A stretch of 64,000 bases of DNA from Hybos culiciformis (taxonomy: Eukaryota; Arthropoda; Insecta; Diptera; Hybotidae). How positions within the stretch are numbered: the first letter of the stretch is position 1; the number at the start of each line of letters is the position of its first letter. The stretch is taken from positions 38,433,860-38,497,859 of the forward strand of contig OZ023274.1 in the NCBI GenBank assembly GCA_964007475.1. Direction: 5' to 3'. Positions 14,101 to 28,803 of the stretch are shown here, piece after piece. Made by a program: the position numbers and the translations under genes. The notes under the pieces are model-generated. The model had not been told where the DNA came from and did no database searches. It saw only the letters and a list, made by a program, of their open reading frames with translations.

Positions 14101-15558
14101 CAAATATTTTATATATACCTTTTTCTTTCTTATTCTTTTTATTTTTTTTATCATCTTTCTTAGCATCATCATCTTCATCCAATTTATCATTTTCACCGTC
14201 AGCATTCTCTTCGATTTCCATTTTTTCATCTAAATCTTTATCATTTGATTCTTTTTTCATTTGATTATCATTTTGAGTTTCAACAATAGTTTCATCTTTC
14301 AAATCTTTCTGATTACCAACTGCTTTTTGTTTCGCTAACGCTGCTTCTCTTTTTTGTCGTTCTTTTTTCTCCTTTTTCTTTTGTGCTGCTGTTTTCACCG
14401 TCGAGCCTCCACCTTCCGCATCATCATCGTCATCATCTTTATCCTTCTTTTCAACAGATTCTTCCTGTTTATCAACATTGTTTCCTTTCTTTTCATCTTT
14501 AACTTTATCATTTTCTGACGCTTGAGTGGATACTGCTGGAGCACCCGAATACTCAGCTTCTAATTCAGCCAATACTTTATCCAGATCTTCGTCATCATCA
14601 TCATCTTTCTTTCGCTTATTTTTCTTTCCTTTCTTGCCTGCTTTAGAATCTTGTTTCTTCGGAACCGGAATGTCGTCTTCTTCATCGTCACTTGGTGGTT
14701 CAAGCATCTCAGCAGCATTGTCATCATCGTTATCATCGGCCATTAGAAGATCAAAACCACTTTTCTTGACCGGTGCTTGTTTTTTTCCTTTTTTTTTAGA
14801 CTCAACTTCTTCTTCCGGCGAATCATCTTCCGAATTGTCATTGACTTTTTTATTACTTTTTTTCGTTTTAACAATCAATTTCTTAACTGCCTTAGTAACT
14901 TTCTCAACCTCTTCTTCACTATCAGATGCCGGTTTTGAAGTTTTTCTATTCGCAGATGATTTTTTCGACGATATGTCTAATGGATCTTTTTCAGTTGTTT
15001 GAGTTTCAACATCACTATCGCTAAAATTAGAAGCAAATTTTCAATAAACAAAATTTAGAACCTGGTTGCAATAACGATAATTTGGAAATTGTTTGAAGAA
15101 TTTAAAAAAACTATTGACTCGGAAAGAACAAAAATTTAGAGTAGGTATTTTAGATAATTACATACAAAGTCGTTATACAAGATCTCCACTTAATAGGTTG
15201 TCACTAATTTCTTGTTTTTCGTTTTATAACAATGAACGAAGGCAAAATAAATTGAACAAATTTTTTTTTATCGCTCTCGCCACGCAACAAGAATTTCTTA
15301 GAGACATTCACCGCGCTAAGATATAAGAAAATAATGCAAATTCTGAAAATAAATTAAAAAAAAGTGAAAGTGATTTTTTTTTAAGATTTTCAAAGTGACA
15401 CCTCAACAAAAAAAATATATTTTTTATTTCTTGCATTATTTCTGTTTTGCTGTGGTGCGGCAGAGCTTATATAGAATTTTTTTTATTGGCAAAATAAAAA
15501 AATAAACTCACATTTCACCCGAAACTATTTCCTTCTTGCCCTTTTTTGCCTTAACCAT
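11177..15558 (-). CDS. eIF5B: Translation initiation factor eIF5B (C-terminal part outside window)
   Basis: A GTPase that promotes 60S subunit joining and release of initiation factors at the start of cytoplasmic translation. Exons (minus strand): 15558-15512, 15020-14119, 14012-12343, 12274-12144 and 11309-11177. All have GT-AG borders and compatible phases, giving 961 residues. The N-terminal half is a low-complexity Lys/Glu/Asp-rich tail followed by a charged helix, as in animal eIF5B. The G domain begins in the 1.67-kb exon with GHVDTGKTK (P-loop), GGITQQIGA (switch I), DTPGHE, NKID and TSAITGEG. Domain II follows, then the segment ending [12 protein letters not shown]. Human eIF5B is 1220 residues, so roughly 260 residues (domains III-IV) must lie beyond position 1. 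The start ATG has a good AAAATGG context. No break or missing motif is seen in the part present. Confidence 0.97.
11940..12040. other. GC-richer island in an eIF5B intron
   Basis: About 100 bp with clearly higher GC than the surrounding intron and no coding potential that I can recognise. It may be the remains of a repeat. No terminal repeats were found. Confidence 0.25.
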
Positions 15559-16056
15559 TTTGCTTGACGATTCACCACTTTAGCTGACAATATTTTATTT
15601 AAATTTTTTAATAAAAATTTTCCAAATTTAAAATAAATTATTTATTATTATGTGATAATTATAATTATTGGAAATTGCAAAAATGTGTGAAATGAAAATA
15701 CTTCTAAAAAACCACAAACTTTTATATGACAATTGTTTGTTTTTTTTTTATTATTATTTTTGTTGATTTGAGGTTATGTTTTTGACATTACACTTAATAT
15801 TGGTCGCCAATAATATAAACAAGCTGCCAAAATGAAAAAATAAAAAAATTCAACTAATTTTAGCATATACATAAACCAACTGCGAAGAAATATGTACAAC
15901 CAATGAACTGAATTTTTTTTCTTTTGTTTTTTAATATCGTTTTAACGATTAAAATATATTATTAAAGATTTAAAAAGAAAGAAAATAAAATGTGAAAAGA
16001 AAAAGTCTTTAAAAATAAAACAGTGTGTGGCTAAATAATAATTGTTTTTAACAATA

Positions 16057-16439
16057 ATGCCTTGAGCACAGCTAATACCGCAAAGCAATTTTTGAAGGAA
16101 TGATCCGGAAACCTGTTCACAGCTAATTTTACCTGAAAGCAAAAAAATCAACTGCAAACAACTGCTTTTGTTTTTTTATAATATAATTGTGACAGAAAAA
16201 TGCAGCAAAACCAAATTTCGATGCAAAAGAAACGCTGTGAAAAAGAAACAAAAAAATTATTTTGTGACGTAGTCAATTCTTTCTGGAGCAAAAAAAAATA
16301 AATTCAGTTCAAAAAATCAATAAAATTAATATCTTTCGTTTTTCATAATTTTTATTTAAAATAAATAAGAAATAACGCAGAAAATCAGTTTTTACGGTAG
16401 CTCAAAATTGCTTTGCGGTATTAGCTGTGCTCAAGGCAT
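16057..16439. repeat. Inverted-repeat element with 36-bp arms
   Basis: Position 16057-16092 (beginning ATGCCTTGAGCACAGC) is repeated in reverse complement at 16404-16439. The arms are more GC-rich than the 311 bp between them. Short open frames on opposite strands translate the arms into the same peptide (LCGISCAQGI), which is a consequence of the inversion and not a gene. It is probably a small non-autonomous DNA element or its remains; no target duplication was identified. Confidence 0.7.
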
Positions 16440-18954
16440 AAAGGTTAAAAATACATACAGTATCATAGTATTATTAAAATTTATCAAATTGTTTTCACAT
16501 GGTAAATGTTCAAATTTTCAAATGCATTCATCAAAAGAAATCAAATTGATGGCTCAGTTAATTTTTCCTTTCGAGAAAATAAAATACCTACTGTACGCTA
16601 TACGAAATAATTTGCATAATAATTTTTCTCGATAAAATTATATGTTTGTAATTCAAAAAATTTAATTTCTGATTGACAAAAAATATATATGTATATAAAT
16701 TTTTTTAAGTTCCTACCTGAAATAAAACTATGTATCTTGGATTTATAATATTTATATATTTAAGAGTTCTTTGAATTCCTTTTTAACCCATTTTCCATCA
16801 AAATTGAAAAAACTGACCAACATACCTATGGTCGGCGCCTGTCCTCCAACACTAAAATTCTTATAACAACTAAACAGCTCGTTCCATTAAAATCATGTTC
16901 ACTTCCATCCAACCTAAACGACGAGATCCTACAATTTCGAATTTAGAAGCTCTCAACTGCTGGCTAAAATTCGGAATTATATTTTCATAAAATTTTTTTT
17001 TTTTAATTAAATAGATGTTAATTTATCGAATTTTAAAAATAGTGGTGAGGCTCAATACTGATATCTAAAATTCGTACTGGGGGCTGAAAATGGAGATGGT
17101 GTCGATTGAAGAAACAAAAAAATATCTAAATATCTAGCCCCAAATTGTGAAGAAGAATTCGATCTGGGGACCGATAACGATTTTTGTATAACAGAGTGAT
17201 CGTTATTTAAAAAAATATATTTTAGATCAAAATATAAAATGGGCGTCATCTGACTTCAATTATGACGAAATGCGCTACATTTTTTATTCTATAATTAGTA
17301 TAATTAAATAGTTTTCCTAACATCTAGAAATTTCATACTGATTTAATGATGATTTAACATAATTAAAATATAGCCAAAAAAATACGTGATATATTTGTTG
17401 TTGCGTTCATGGCAATATTATTTCAATGATATTGCTAGATTTTGTTTCGAGAAGGCAAGTCTTCAAAAATGATTCAATAATTTCCTAAAATTTCGTACCA
17501 TAAGAATGACATTAATTATTTATTTGTGCGATTCAAATCAAATTAATAACGCAAAACCTATTGGTAGTAATTTTTTCCAAAATAAAAATAGTATACCTAC
17601 GCAGTAATTTTCTTAATAGTTACGTATTTAACATAATTTCAAACTACGTAAATTTGAGAAGCATAGTTTTTTAAGATTATACAAGATTTCTTAAAATTTA
17701 TTATTATAACTTTTTTTTTCTAAGAGAAGGAAATGCTGCTTTGACACTGATTATGTTTGTCCTTGAAAAGAAAATAAATAAGAATTATTTATGCTTTGCC
17801 CGTATATATACAATCTTAGCATTTAAAATTTAAAATATTAATTAACTAAAATGAATGATGAGCAATATAGTATCAAACCAAATTCTAGCTTATGCATCAA
17901 TATTTTGTTCTAAATAATAATATTATAAATATAATTAAATAATTTCATTGTTAAAAATTATTACAAATGAGGATTAAAAACTTAGAAAATCATGCTATAG
18001 TAAAGGTAGATAAATTTAAAGTTTTCTTTGCCAACTTGGTAATACTTGCATCGGTTTCAAAATCATACAAAAAAGCAAAAATGCGTAGAAGGACAGAACA
18101 AGAAGTGTGAAAAGTGAAATTTTATGTATGTTTGCAGTTATTTGCAGCTCATCATCCTTACGAAAGATTTGAAATTTTCATAAATACAATTTGTTGATTT
18201 CTTTTATCTTTTAATACGATTAAATTCTTAAAAATATTTTTCTTTTTATATTATTTCAATCTCAATAGTTTTGTATAAGCTTTTCTTTAAATTTGAAGAC
18301 TAACAAATTCACTATTTTTAATATTATTGTTTATACCGAATAGTTCTTTATGATTTATTACATATAATTAAATATTGTTTTTAATGTTAATGCCTCAATA
18401 AATCTTTGGGGGGTATGATTCAAGTTCAAGTAAAAAATCTGCGAAAATAATCTGTTTTATTTTATTTTTATGCAAAAAGAAATTTTAAGTCGCAATTAAA
18501 TAAATCTGATCTTCTTGACGCATAACCGAAATTATCAAAATAAATAAATTTTCAATAAAAATTGTCAATTATTATATTTATATGTAGGTAATATGAAAAA
18601 TCTCATTTATAAGGCAACTGAAAGCATTTTTAACTGCACCAGTTATGCACAATTTAGGACATAAGTTTTCATATACAATCACGAATCTTACTGAAGATGA
18701 AAATTATATTTAATTTAGTAAGTATATCATTTGGTATAGTAATTATTACTTTGAAAATGCTTCTTAGATTACTTTGGGAATCCTGAGCATGGTTAAGTAA
18801 AAGAAAATCAACATTGAAATTCCTAAATTTGTTTCCAAATGTTTTTATATACATACTATCCATAAAGTACGTACAAAAAAAAGAAATTCCTTCCATATAA
18901 AAAATACAAATTAAAAATACGAAACAAACAATATTAAAACATTATGAAATCACT

Positions 18955-19140
18955 ATCCCAATTGATTACAAAACCATTTTCGAAGCCATTCGGGCATATG
19001 CTTGCCCGATTTGGTTCGTTGCTGCCAATGTCATATTAAAAAACTTCAAACAGCTCATAATAAGCTGCTTCGAATGATTTTAAATAGTCCCAGACATACG
19101 AAAATTGATCTTTTACATTCTTTAGTTGTATATGAAAAAT
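18955..19140 (+). mobile_element. LINE ORF2 C-terminal relic
   Basis: Frame-shifted translation gives FEAIRAYACPIWFVAA and then KKLQTAHNKLLRMILNSPR followed by HTKIDLLHSLVV. This is the block after the reverse-transcriptase domain of Jockey-like LINEs, in which a Y-C-P-W segment is followed by a KLQ...NK.LRMI...PR element. At least one frameshift separates the two halves and no ends are visible. It is a fossil fragment inside the gene-free region. Confidence 0.65.
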
Positions 19141-20257
19141 GACAGACTTAGACTAGATCGGAAAATCCTCAAATAAACAATGTTTCAAATATTGTATAAT
19201 TTCCTATATCATTTTGTAAATTTTCCCTTAGTTTAGTATTAGTTGATTATTAATTATATACTGTAAGTAAGTTAGTATTTTAGTTTTAAAGAAGACAAAA
19301 GGTTTTATCTTTTTCCTATATTAAATGTTTTTGATAAGAATATATAATTAGTCATGATTTATAAAATAACATAATTTTCTTAGTAGTAAAGTAGCATAGG
19401 GCACTAAATCTCGAAATATAAGTAATTACATATAATGAAATTATATTATATCGGCATGAAATTAAATGAATATGAAATTTGAAAAAAAACATAATTTTAA
19501 GGCAAAGGAAATTCTTTTTTGGCAAAATATTTTTTATTCTCTGAAAAAAAATCAATGTGTTGAAAGATAATTATTGTTTCAAAAAAAAAATATATTGGCC
19601 GAAAATGAATTAAAAAATTGTCTATCAGTTCAAATTATTAAAAATTTCAATTTTTGATGTCTCTAAAAACTATTGAAACAAAATATGTAATGATAATCAA
19701 AATATAGCTCAAATAACCTATGACGAGCCTTGTTCTAAGCTCGAAAAACCAACCCAAAAAAATAAACAATAAAATATTGTTCATTAATTAGAAAAAAATG
19801 ATAAATTTGTATTTTATTGAATAAATAATTTTTTTACTACAATTTATAACGTATACATTTTTTAATTAAAATTTATCAGCATAAATGAATGAATTTTTTG
19901 CATAAAATTTTGAATGTCACGCCACAGAAAAAAAAAAGAAGAAAATAAAGATATGAATTTTGTTGTAATTAATTTATTTATATTTTTATTAATTAATTTA
20001 TTATCTCTCTGAAATTATTATTATAAAATTTTGCATCATATTATAACTAAATATTTTTTAAGAAATTCTAGAATTATTAATCTTTTTCATTCGTGTAAAT
20101 TAAAAATCATATCGCATAGCAATACTGAATTCAAGAATGCAAATTGCAAATAGAATATTGACATAATAATGTACACAAATTCGGTTGAGAAATCAAATAT
20201 TTCTTTTTCAATATCCACTTCAATAAATTGTATTTCCTTATCTTATACCATTGAGTA

Positions 20258-20525
20258 ATAATATTTATAAGAGGGTCAGAATTCATACAAGTAAATTTCA
20301 GAATTTTTTTTTTCAAATAACTGAAAAATTATGGCAATATTTTCAATGTATTGTATAAAAATTTCATACTCAAATGTGTTTATTCTAAAATATAATAATA
20401 AAAATAATAAAATTAAGAATAAACACATTTGAGTTAAAACATTTTACTCAATACATTCAAAATATTGTCATAATTTTTGAAAAAAATTTACTTGTATGAA
20501 TTCTGTCCCTCTTATAAATATTATT
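20258..20525. repeat. Foldback (MITE-like) element
   Basis: Two arms of about 110-125 bp are imperfect reverse complements of each other around a short AT-rich centre. The outer ends read TAATATTTATAAGAGGG and, on the other side, CCCTCTTATAAATATTA. The inner arms pair at AACACATTTGAGT. It would fold into one long hairpin, as small non-autonomous DNA transposons do. No coding capacity and no clear target duplication beyond A/T bases. Confidence 0.75.
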
Positions 20526-23500
20526 AAATGCTTATACTTATAGTATTCAATTCTGAAAGCTGGTCAGTGCAACAAGCTTGTTTAGATATTTTATAATGTG
20601 TACTCTGTACTTACTGGTAGTGAAAAATGCAAAGTTTTTTTTTATTTTTATAAAAAATTTAAATTTAAGTTTATTAAATTTTTTTTCTTTAATTTGACAA
20701 TTAATTTTCTGTGTAGCTCTTAGTAGTTCGACTCTGATATCAAGATCGAAATAAGTCTTAATTTGTGTTAAATATTATAGGTACATAAAGAATATCTATT
20801 ATGTACTATCTAATGTATTTTTTTTTTACTGAATATGCACATTAATAAAATACATATGCGTAATGTAATGGTAAAATATGGATTCAGCTTTGAGATTCAC
20901 ATTTCATTATATATAATAAAATTAATTATTATATTTTGTATATAAGGTGTATTTAACGGCAACGAATGTTCGATTCAATAAAAATATTTTTATGAAATTT
21001 ATTTTCTTAGCATATCACAATTTCGAAATTATGCGAAAAAATCTTTTATTTTGTCCTTGATTTTGGTTTTTGAACCTGCATTTTGTCCAAATATTTTTTC
21101 TAAGATCTTTAAACTTTATATGATGATGATCATAATAATTATCTCTCGCTTGAAAACAAAATTACGTTTTTGTTATCAATAAACTATTTGCTATTAGACT
21201 TAAGTACATGAAAATTAGTTACTGCCAATCATAAAAAGAATACATTTTTGTTTTGTAGTTGCTTTCTAAGTATTAATTTTAATAAGATCGCTTCTAAAAA
21301 CCGCCGGAAATTAAAATTTGAAATTATAATACTTATTAAAGCTTGTCTATAAAAATTGTTCACACTTATTTTCATATCTTCTTTTTACATATGGGTTTAA
21401 TTGAATAATGAAATTGAATATTTAGGCTCAGAAATGATATAAATACATTTTATACTACACTTAGCACACATTTTCAAAAAAAATATTTTTTTCTTTTGGT
21501 ATTCAAAATTTTTTTGTGGGAAAATTCCACATTTCCTAAACATTCTGTAACTTATTCAACCGATTTTAAATAATAAAAATTATAAATCTAAATTATACTA
21601 AATTATTTTATACCCATATAACCTTTCACTTCTTTAAGCTTAGCCTCACAGGCGTTTTAGAACTTTTAAATTTTCCTGATTAAACTAACTAAATATTTAA
21701 ATTTCGAATTCTATCTATTTTAAATTCATGTCCTTGTATAATAGTGTCTTATAAATATTCTTCATTGAATGATGGAGAATCGATTTAAAAATAATTTTGA
21801 AATTTTATTTTCAAAATTTGTAATTTTTTTCAATGATATTTTGCACAGTCAGGGTCTTTAGAGTAAGCACAGAGTAATATATGTATAATTAAAAAAAATT
21901 TTTAGAAAAATTTTTCTTTTAAAATGCTTTAAAAAGTTTGAAAGTAAACAATTTCTAATGTGTGCCCCCCCCCATGATAATGATACCTTCAGATATATGG
22001 TCCGAAGTACATACGTTATACCTTAACCTTAGCACAAATTCAAAAAAAAAAAAAAATCTTTTAAAAAACAAAGCTACATTACTTTAAATTCGGGTCAAGT
22101 CCAAAGGATTTTTGTTAGATATTTACGTTCGATCGTAATTCAAAACAACCCCTAGAAATACATTATGGTAATTTAATTTTCTGTCTGTTACACGGTAGGT
22201 TCGGATCATATGAAAATTTTTTCCTCCATTAATTTTCTATTTTTAATAAATTTTCATTTGATTAATCTCAAAATTTTTAAGAGGCAATTAATTTAAAGAT
22301 TATAAAACTTGAGAAATTTTCCATTATTCTTATCACAAGTATTCGGTCTCATAAAATTAACTTTTGACTTCTTTATTTTACGTTTTCAATTTCAACAGTC
22401 TTATAATTAAATTTAATTAACATTTTTTTTTAATTTTTTCCAAAACTTTTCTTTTTTCATAAAAAAATATAATATTTTTGAAATTTTTTCATAAACGACG
22501 ATAGCAAACTTTTTAACTCCTTTTCGAAAGATTGATAGAAATATTTTGAGGAATCAAATAAGAAAAAAAAAGTTATGTTCATTTTCAAAAGTGAAAGAAA
22601 CACCATGTAAGATTATTATTTAAATAAACAACACCCAATTAGAAAGGAAATGCAATTTGTGTCCATTATATCATAAACAGCTTTGACGACTCTTTTAAAT
22701 GGAGGAAAAACTTTAAAAAACCCTGAAAATTCTGTACTAAGAAATCCTAAAATCTTTTTTTTGTAAAAATTCTAGTTTTATATTTATGTTAAAAATTATT
22801 TTATAAAGGACATTCCATAATTATAAAATTTTATGAATATGAAATCGGTGAGACGGTGATATTAAGAAATCTATCCTATAATAAATTAATTGATGAACAT
22901 AATATACATAATTTTGGTGCAATATGTGCTAAAATTAGATAGATTGAATTAATTTTTCTGTGAATAACACAAAAAAAAAACCTTATGGTATTATATTCTG
23001 GACAACAACAGTATAAGATTTATTTTGTATATTAACTTTTTATTATCATATTCATTAAATGCAGAAAAATTTGTCAAAATACATTAAATTTAGAATTATC
23101 AGATTACTTTACGTGTGAATGTTGTTTCAGTTTCGATTAAGCAGTTTTTTTGGTTAATTTATCGAATCGAATATTTATTTTTCAAATCTCTTCACATCTA
23201 ATATCTCAACTTTTGAATTTGATTTAATTTTGTTTTCATAAGGATTTGGTATAAACTATAAACCTAATGTAGAATTATTATATTAGAGAAATATTATATG
23301 TAGATTTATTATATTAGAAATTAGAAACTTTTAGATTGACTTAATTGTGTAAGTAGTTTGTATTATAAAAAGATTTCAAACCATAATTATTTTATAAGTA
23401 TTATGTCGAAAGAAGTCGATAATAATAAAAATTTATCATGAAAGATTTCGAAAAATAGATTTATAAAAACTTATATAAAATAAGCATTAACCAATCATCT

Positions 23501-26500
23501 TTTTTTTTTTTCAATTACAGGCCTAACATAATTCATTCAATAAATATTGTTTTTCTTAGTGTAGAGTAATTATTATCTATGCGCCCATATGCCATACTTA
23601 TTATGCGCCGTACATCTTAAGTGAACGAACTTTTTTTTTTCTAAACATTAAATCATCTCTCGTTTATGGTTCTAATCTAAGCCAATTAAAATTAGCAAAA
23701 ATGATTTAAAATTCCAATTCGTGATAATTTATAATATATAAGTATGTACTATGTACATTATAATGATAATAAATTAAAATATATACTTTTTTTCTTATCA
23801 AAATTTGAATTTTTCTTAAAATACACATAACCATCATAATTTCATAAAGTTATCAAATTGTCAATTATATTTATATAATAGAAAATCTTAAAAAAAATAT
23901 TTTTTTTTAAAAACATAATATTTTGAAAAGCTTCGAATTAGTAGTAGTCAAAATAAAAGTAATCAAAATGAAAAAATAAGAAATTGCATTAAATTTGGTT
24001 ACTTTTTGTTGGTATATTTTTAAGAGGCTTTGGAACGATATCCCTAATTAGTTATATTATATGTAATAAAGTGTTGTTATATGGCGGGTATGTATTGTAA
24101 ACTAAAGAAGGTTAAATTGCACAATAAAAGGAAGGACATCGAACATCAAGATCAAAAAAGTTAAATCTTTAAATTGCAAAAATCATAATTATTATAATCA
24201 ATTGATTACTTAATGTTTGGAATGAAGTTTACGATAATAATAAATATTTGAAAAGGAATGTTGTCAAGTTGATCAAAAATTAGACGGTCTTCTAAATTAA
24301 TACTAGACTAAATATATTATAATATGTATAGTAGTTCGTTAACTTCATAATTAAATAAGAATTAACTTTAATCTTATCAAATACCATTAAAGAAGTCTGA
24401 CATTGATATAAAATATTATATGTATTTATTAAATTTTCTAAATTTCATCAAAAAACTTTAATATAAAAAAATTAAGATTAGTATTAAAAAATCGTGTTAA
24501 TAAGACCAAGGATAATTTCTAAAATATATAATATAAATAGCATATAAAATTGTTATACTAATCCAAAATTTTAATTAATTTTTTATATTAAGTATCTCAT
24601 CGATAAGAACTAAAATAAGAAATAATTAATTAAGACAAACAAATGTAATAAAATAGTTTTTTTCCTTAAAAAATATTAAAATAATGTACATAATTTATAC
24701 ATAACTTCATACATACAAATGGTTAGTTACGGATTATTTGAATTCAAATTTTAATATACTTATAATTGAGTTCGAGTTTAAAATATTTTGACCTGAATTC
24801 AAAATATAATTTCAACACAATTATTTTCTTTACCTAAGTATAACATGGAAATCTATATGGAGTAGCAGCTTCAGCTACGCAATATGTTGATGTATCATTC
24901 AATATTGGATTGTAATAAACTAACGCAAATTAGTAAGAATTTAGGTAGGTAAATGTATTTGATTGATTTATTCTAGTACCTACTTTTATTTTAAAAAAAC
25001 ACTAACTAAGGTTTGCATATAAATGTTTACTAAAATATTTTGAAAGTAACGAGATTATTTTATCAGAATTATCAATATTCTCAATTCATAATGCTGATTA
25101 TTATTTTTTTTTAAATTCAAAAGTCAGTATAATAGTAACTATGTTTTGATTACATTAACATTAATTTAAGTAAAATGTGAAAAAATTAAAATTCTTATTT
25201 CATATTAATTTTATAATTTTACACGCTTATAATTCCCCCACTTTCACCATATACATAAATGATTGTTCGCTACATATTCCGTAGGATAATTTAATATTAT
25301 TTGTTTGTGTAAAACTGATATGTAGGACAAGGATGTGGGATAAAAGAAATTTAGGAGGAAAATACGCACATTACTTATAAAGTTAAAGACTTAGGAAACC
25401 TACACATGATTTTTCGTATATACATATGTACGTTACGTAAATAACTATATAACTATATTATAGTTGATTCAAAAACTTTATTGCTAAACATGTAGGTATA
25501 TTATTTTTTTAGAAAACAAAGACGATCTTCATGGTTAATAAAAACTCAAGTTCATAAATCTAAATTTAACAAATCCATTTTATTTAAAAAAAAACACTTC
25601 TTTAATCATAGTTACGAAACTCAAGATTGAGTTGTGAAATGTTAAAAATAATATTAAAATAAATTTTAAACATGAAATGATGGAATATTGAAAGTTTGTT
25701 GCAAGAGATTATGGTGTCTAAATATTTAACGAACCCCTTTTATTAAAAAAAATTTCAAGGTGTTATATCTGTGGAAATTAAGGGGATGATTAAAGAAAAA
25801 CAGATCTGAGTATTTAACTGTGTATAAATTCTATATTACAACTACATATCAGCGAACTTTTCGTAATAATGAAAATGATATATAGGTACGCAACGATAAA
25901 TTATGTAATTCAGCTGCTTGAGAGGTATATTATTGATACATGTTTATATTTGATTTGAGAAATAATATTGTAATTCATTTAAAAATAATGTCTACAATTA
26001 ATTTTTTTAAAGTTTATATTCGTCTAATAACTTTTCGTCTTAGTTTTTTCAACAAGTTCATAATATATTCAAAATAAGTTACTTTTTAAGTCAACATACT
26101 CAAGAAAAATATAATAACGTAAACTTGAAGTGTAATCCTGCTCAAAAGCACGTGACACATAAAATAATATGAATTGTAGTATACGAAAATCATCAATGTA
26201 TCTATGAATGTGTAAATATATGTATAATGTATTATTAATTATTATTTGAATTAGGCTATAAGTTTATATGATAAAGAAATAAGTACAGGATGCTTTAACT
26301 AAATATAATGTGAGTTTGAAATATGATACTATTATTTTGATCATGCAACCTTTAAAATCACCATAAATGAAATAAGTGGAAGGCAATATAAAGCTTATGA
26401 AGCTATGATTTCGGGAATAAAGAAAATCATGAATAAAAATGAATAAAAGGTTATAAAGTTATGTATTATTTAACGAACTTAATAAAATCCATCGAATAGT

Positions 26501-28352
26501 TATCAATTATGATTTTAACTCTAACAAGATTGATGGAATATAATAATCCTGATGATCAAAATGTTGTGTAATTCTGTTTAACTAGAAAATTTTTAATTAT
26601 AAAAAGATAATTCAATAATACATATAATTAAAATAATTGTCAAAATAAATTAATTTTTATGTATTTTATATTTTTATTTTTTACTACTTAAATATATAAA
26701 TTATACATGATAACAATTTCATGATAACATTATGTTCAATATTGTACATTATATAAATGTGATTGCATAGCAAATTATCGAAAAATCCGTTTCACAGCTT
26801 CCTTCAGTATTTAAATCTTAAATGAATCGCTAAGTAGCAAGTAAACTGAAAAAAAAAGAAAACTATCTCTTTTGCTCTTTATATCTTCAAATCTAACTGG
26901 TATCTCCTACTTTTATTTTTTAATACGTCTGTTCTTATGATTATAGCAATATTCGATATAAAACATTCAGAAACTTATTTTTTGAAAAAAAAATTTTTGT
27001 AATTTATTATCCACTAGAAAAAAAAAAACAATAAAAACTATTATTTTGGAGTTGCAACTTTTAGTCATTTTGAACGGGTTATGCATACATATTTAGTAAT
27101 AATAAATACTAGATTTTGAGATCATTAAAGTTTTATAAACTTTTAGTTAAAATGTTTCTGATATATGTATCTTATAGCTGATTCCAACGAATTTTGTTTT
27201 TATCGCATAAAAAGAAGAATTATTCTAAAGCGTCCTTTAATTAAATGTTTATATAATATAAATAAGACAGATATTCCAGCAGCAATTAAAAGGACTGTGT
27301 GTCTTTAGCTTATGAATTCGATTTTTTTTAAATGCAATTAAAATGCAATCAAGAAATAATTAAAAATAGAAAAATGATTGCAATGGAATTGGAAACTAAA
27401 ACAAAAAATATTTTTATTTTTATTTTTTCAAAAATAATAAAATACAATTTATTATACTTTTAATAATTTTTAATTGATAACAAAATTCTCACATAATATT
27501 GTTATAAAGAAAAAAAATATTTGCAATAACTTCACACTCTCAATTTTTGTACAAAAATCAGAAGTATTTAATTAATTCAACTTAGTTTAATCTTAAATTT
27601 TGTTACGAATAGAACACAAACAAAAATTCTGACATAAAAAAGGACAAACATTTTTTTTATATGTATTTTATTTTCAAAAAAAAAACTTAGAATTTACTTT
27701 TATATAAATTCTATATAAATTTATTATTTAATTTATGAAACTTTTTTATACATCATTATTGTGTGTATAAAATTCATTCATATGAAAGTTCTATAACAAC
27801 GATACTGTTGCGCGCCATAGCTTAAAAGTCAAAGAAAAACAAAAAAAAAAAAACAAAAAGAGAAAAGGAAAAATTATTTTCAACCTGTTGACTATAAAAG
27901 TCAAATTTTTATTCATTTTAAAATCATTTATATTTTATTGGTGAATGTAAAAAGATCAAGGACCATAATATTACTTAAAAAAAATTACATAAAAGGATAA
28001 TTTGATAAAAAAATAAATTGAAAAAATAAAATCTAAAAAAAATTTTTAATCTATTGACATTAAGTATTTCGGTTTTTTTTTTTTGGAAAATTAATTTATT
28101 TTTCAAAAAATAAAATTTTAAATTAACGTTATTTTAAAAACAATTTTAAAAGAATCAAAAAAAAATTAAATTACATTTCAAGAGGTTCGTATATAAATTT
28201 TACAAATAATTACAATTAGATATAATTTTTTTCAACACCCGTCGGTGAATAATAATAAAAATGAAAGCGGAGGAGACCCTATATTCCTCTTAAAAGGATA
28301 CAAAAAATTGATGATTCTTCGCTGTACCTTTCAATTTAAATAAAGATGCCTA

Positions 28353-28603
28353 CAGTCGGGTTGAATGTATATAAAACTTGTCTTCCAACTTGTTGAAAGT
28401 TCGCTACAGACGTATAAACTAAGTGAAAAACTTACCTTTTAAAATTATACAAAAGTCTTTCAACATTACTACATATACTATACTCAATTTATCTTTCAAC
28501 TTGTACATACGAAATATCAAAATTATTTGATGTTTTCAAGCCTGTTGAAAGACTTGTTGAAAAACATTGTCAACTTAAGTTGAATAAACATTCAACGCTT
28601 CTG
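28353..28603. mobile_element. Small TA-flanked inverted-repeat element (mariner-like MITE)
   Basis: The ends are CAGTCGGGTTGAATG on the left and, in reverse complement, CAGAAGCGTTGAATG on the right, with a TA dinucleotide directly outside each end. The TA target duplication and CAG ends fit a Tc1/mariner-type non-autonomous element of 251 bp. Inside are several GTTGAAAG/CTTTCAAC motifs in both orientations. Assignment rests on these ends only. Confidence 0.55.
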
Positions 28604-28803
28604 TAAGCACCATAAGATTTTCAAATTTTGAAGAAACAATTAAGTATTTTCTAATAAGAAAACTTCGGCTTTTTAATGCCGAACACCATCGACGGCCGCT
28701 TATTTCTTTTGGAAAACCAACATCATTGTGTTATTCAATTAACTCAATTATTTAATAATAAACTTTGCTGTAATATAGTACCCGTCATTTAAAAGCACAC
28801 TTA

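Noticed and set aside
13337..15002. Long Ser/Leu-rich open frames on the plus strand opposite eIF5B (13337-13681, 13736-14044, 14526-15002)
   Set aside because: They are antisense images of the Glu/Asp/Lys-rich eIF5B coding sequence; the Ser runs come from complements of acidic and basic codons.
15942..16635. Two short frames on opposite strands with a shared LCGISCAQGI peptide
   Set aside because: The shared peptide is produced by the inverted repeat itself; there is no other conservation or gene structure.
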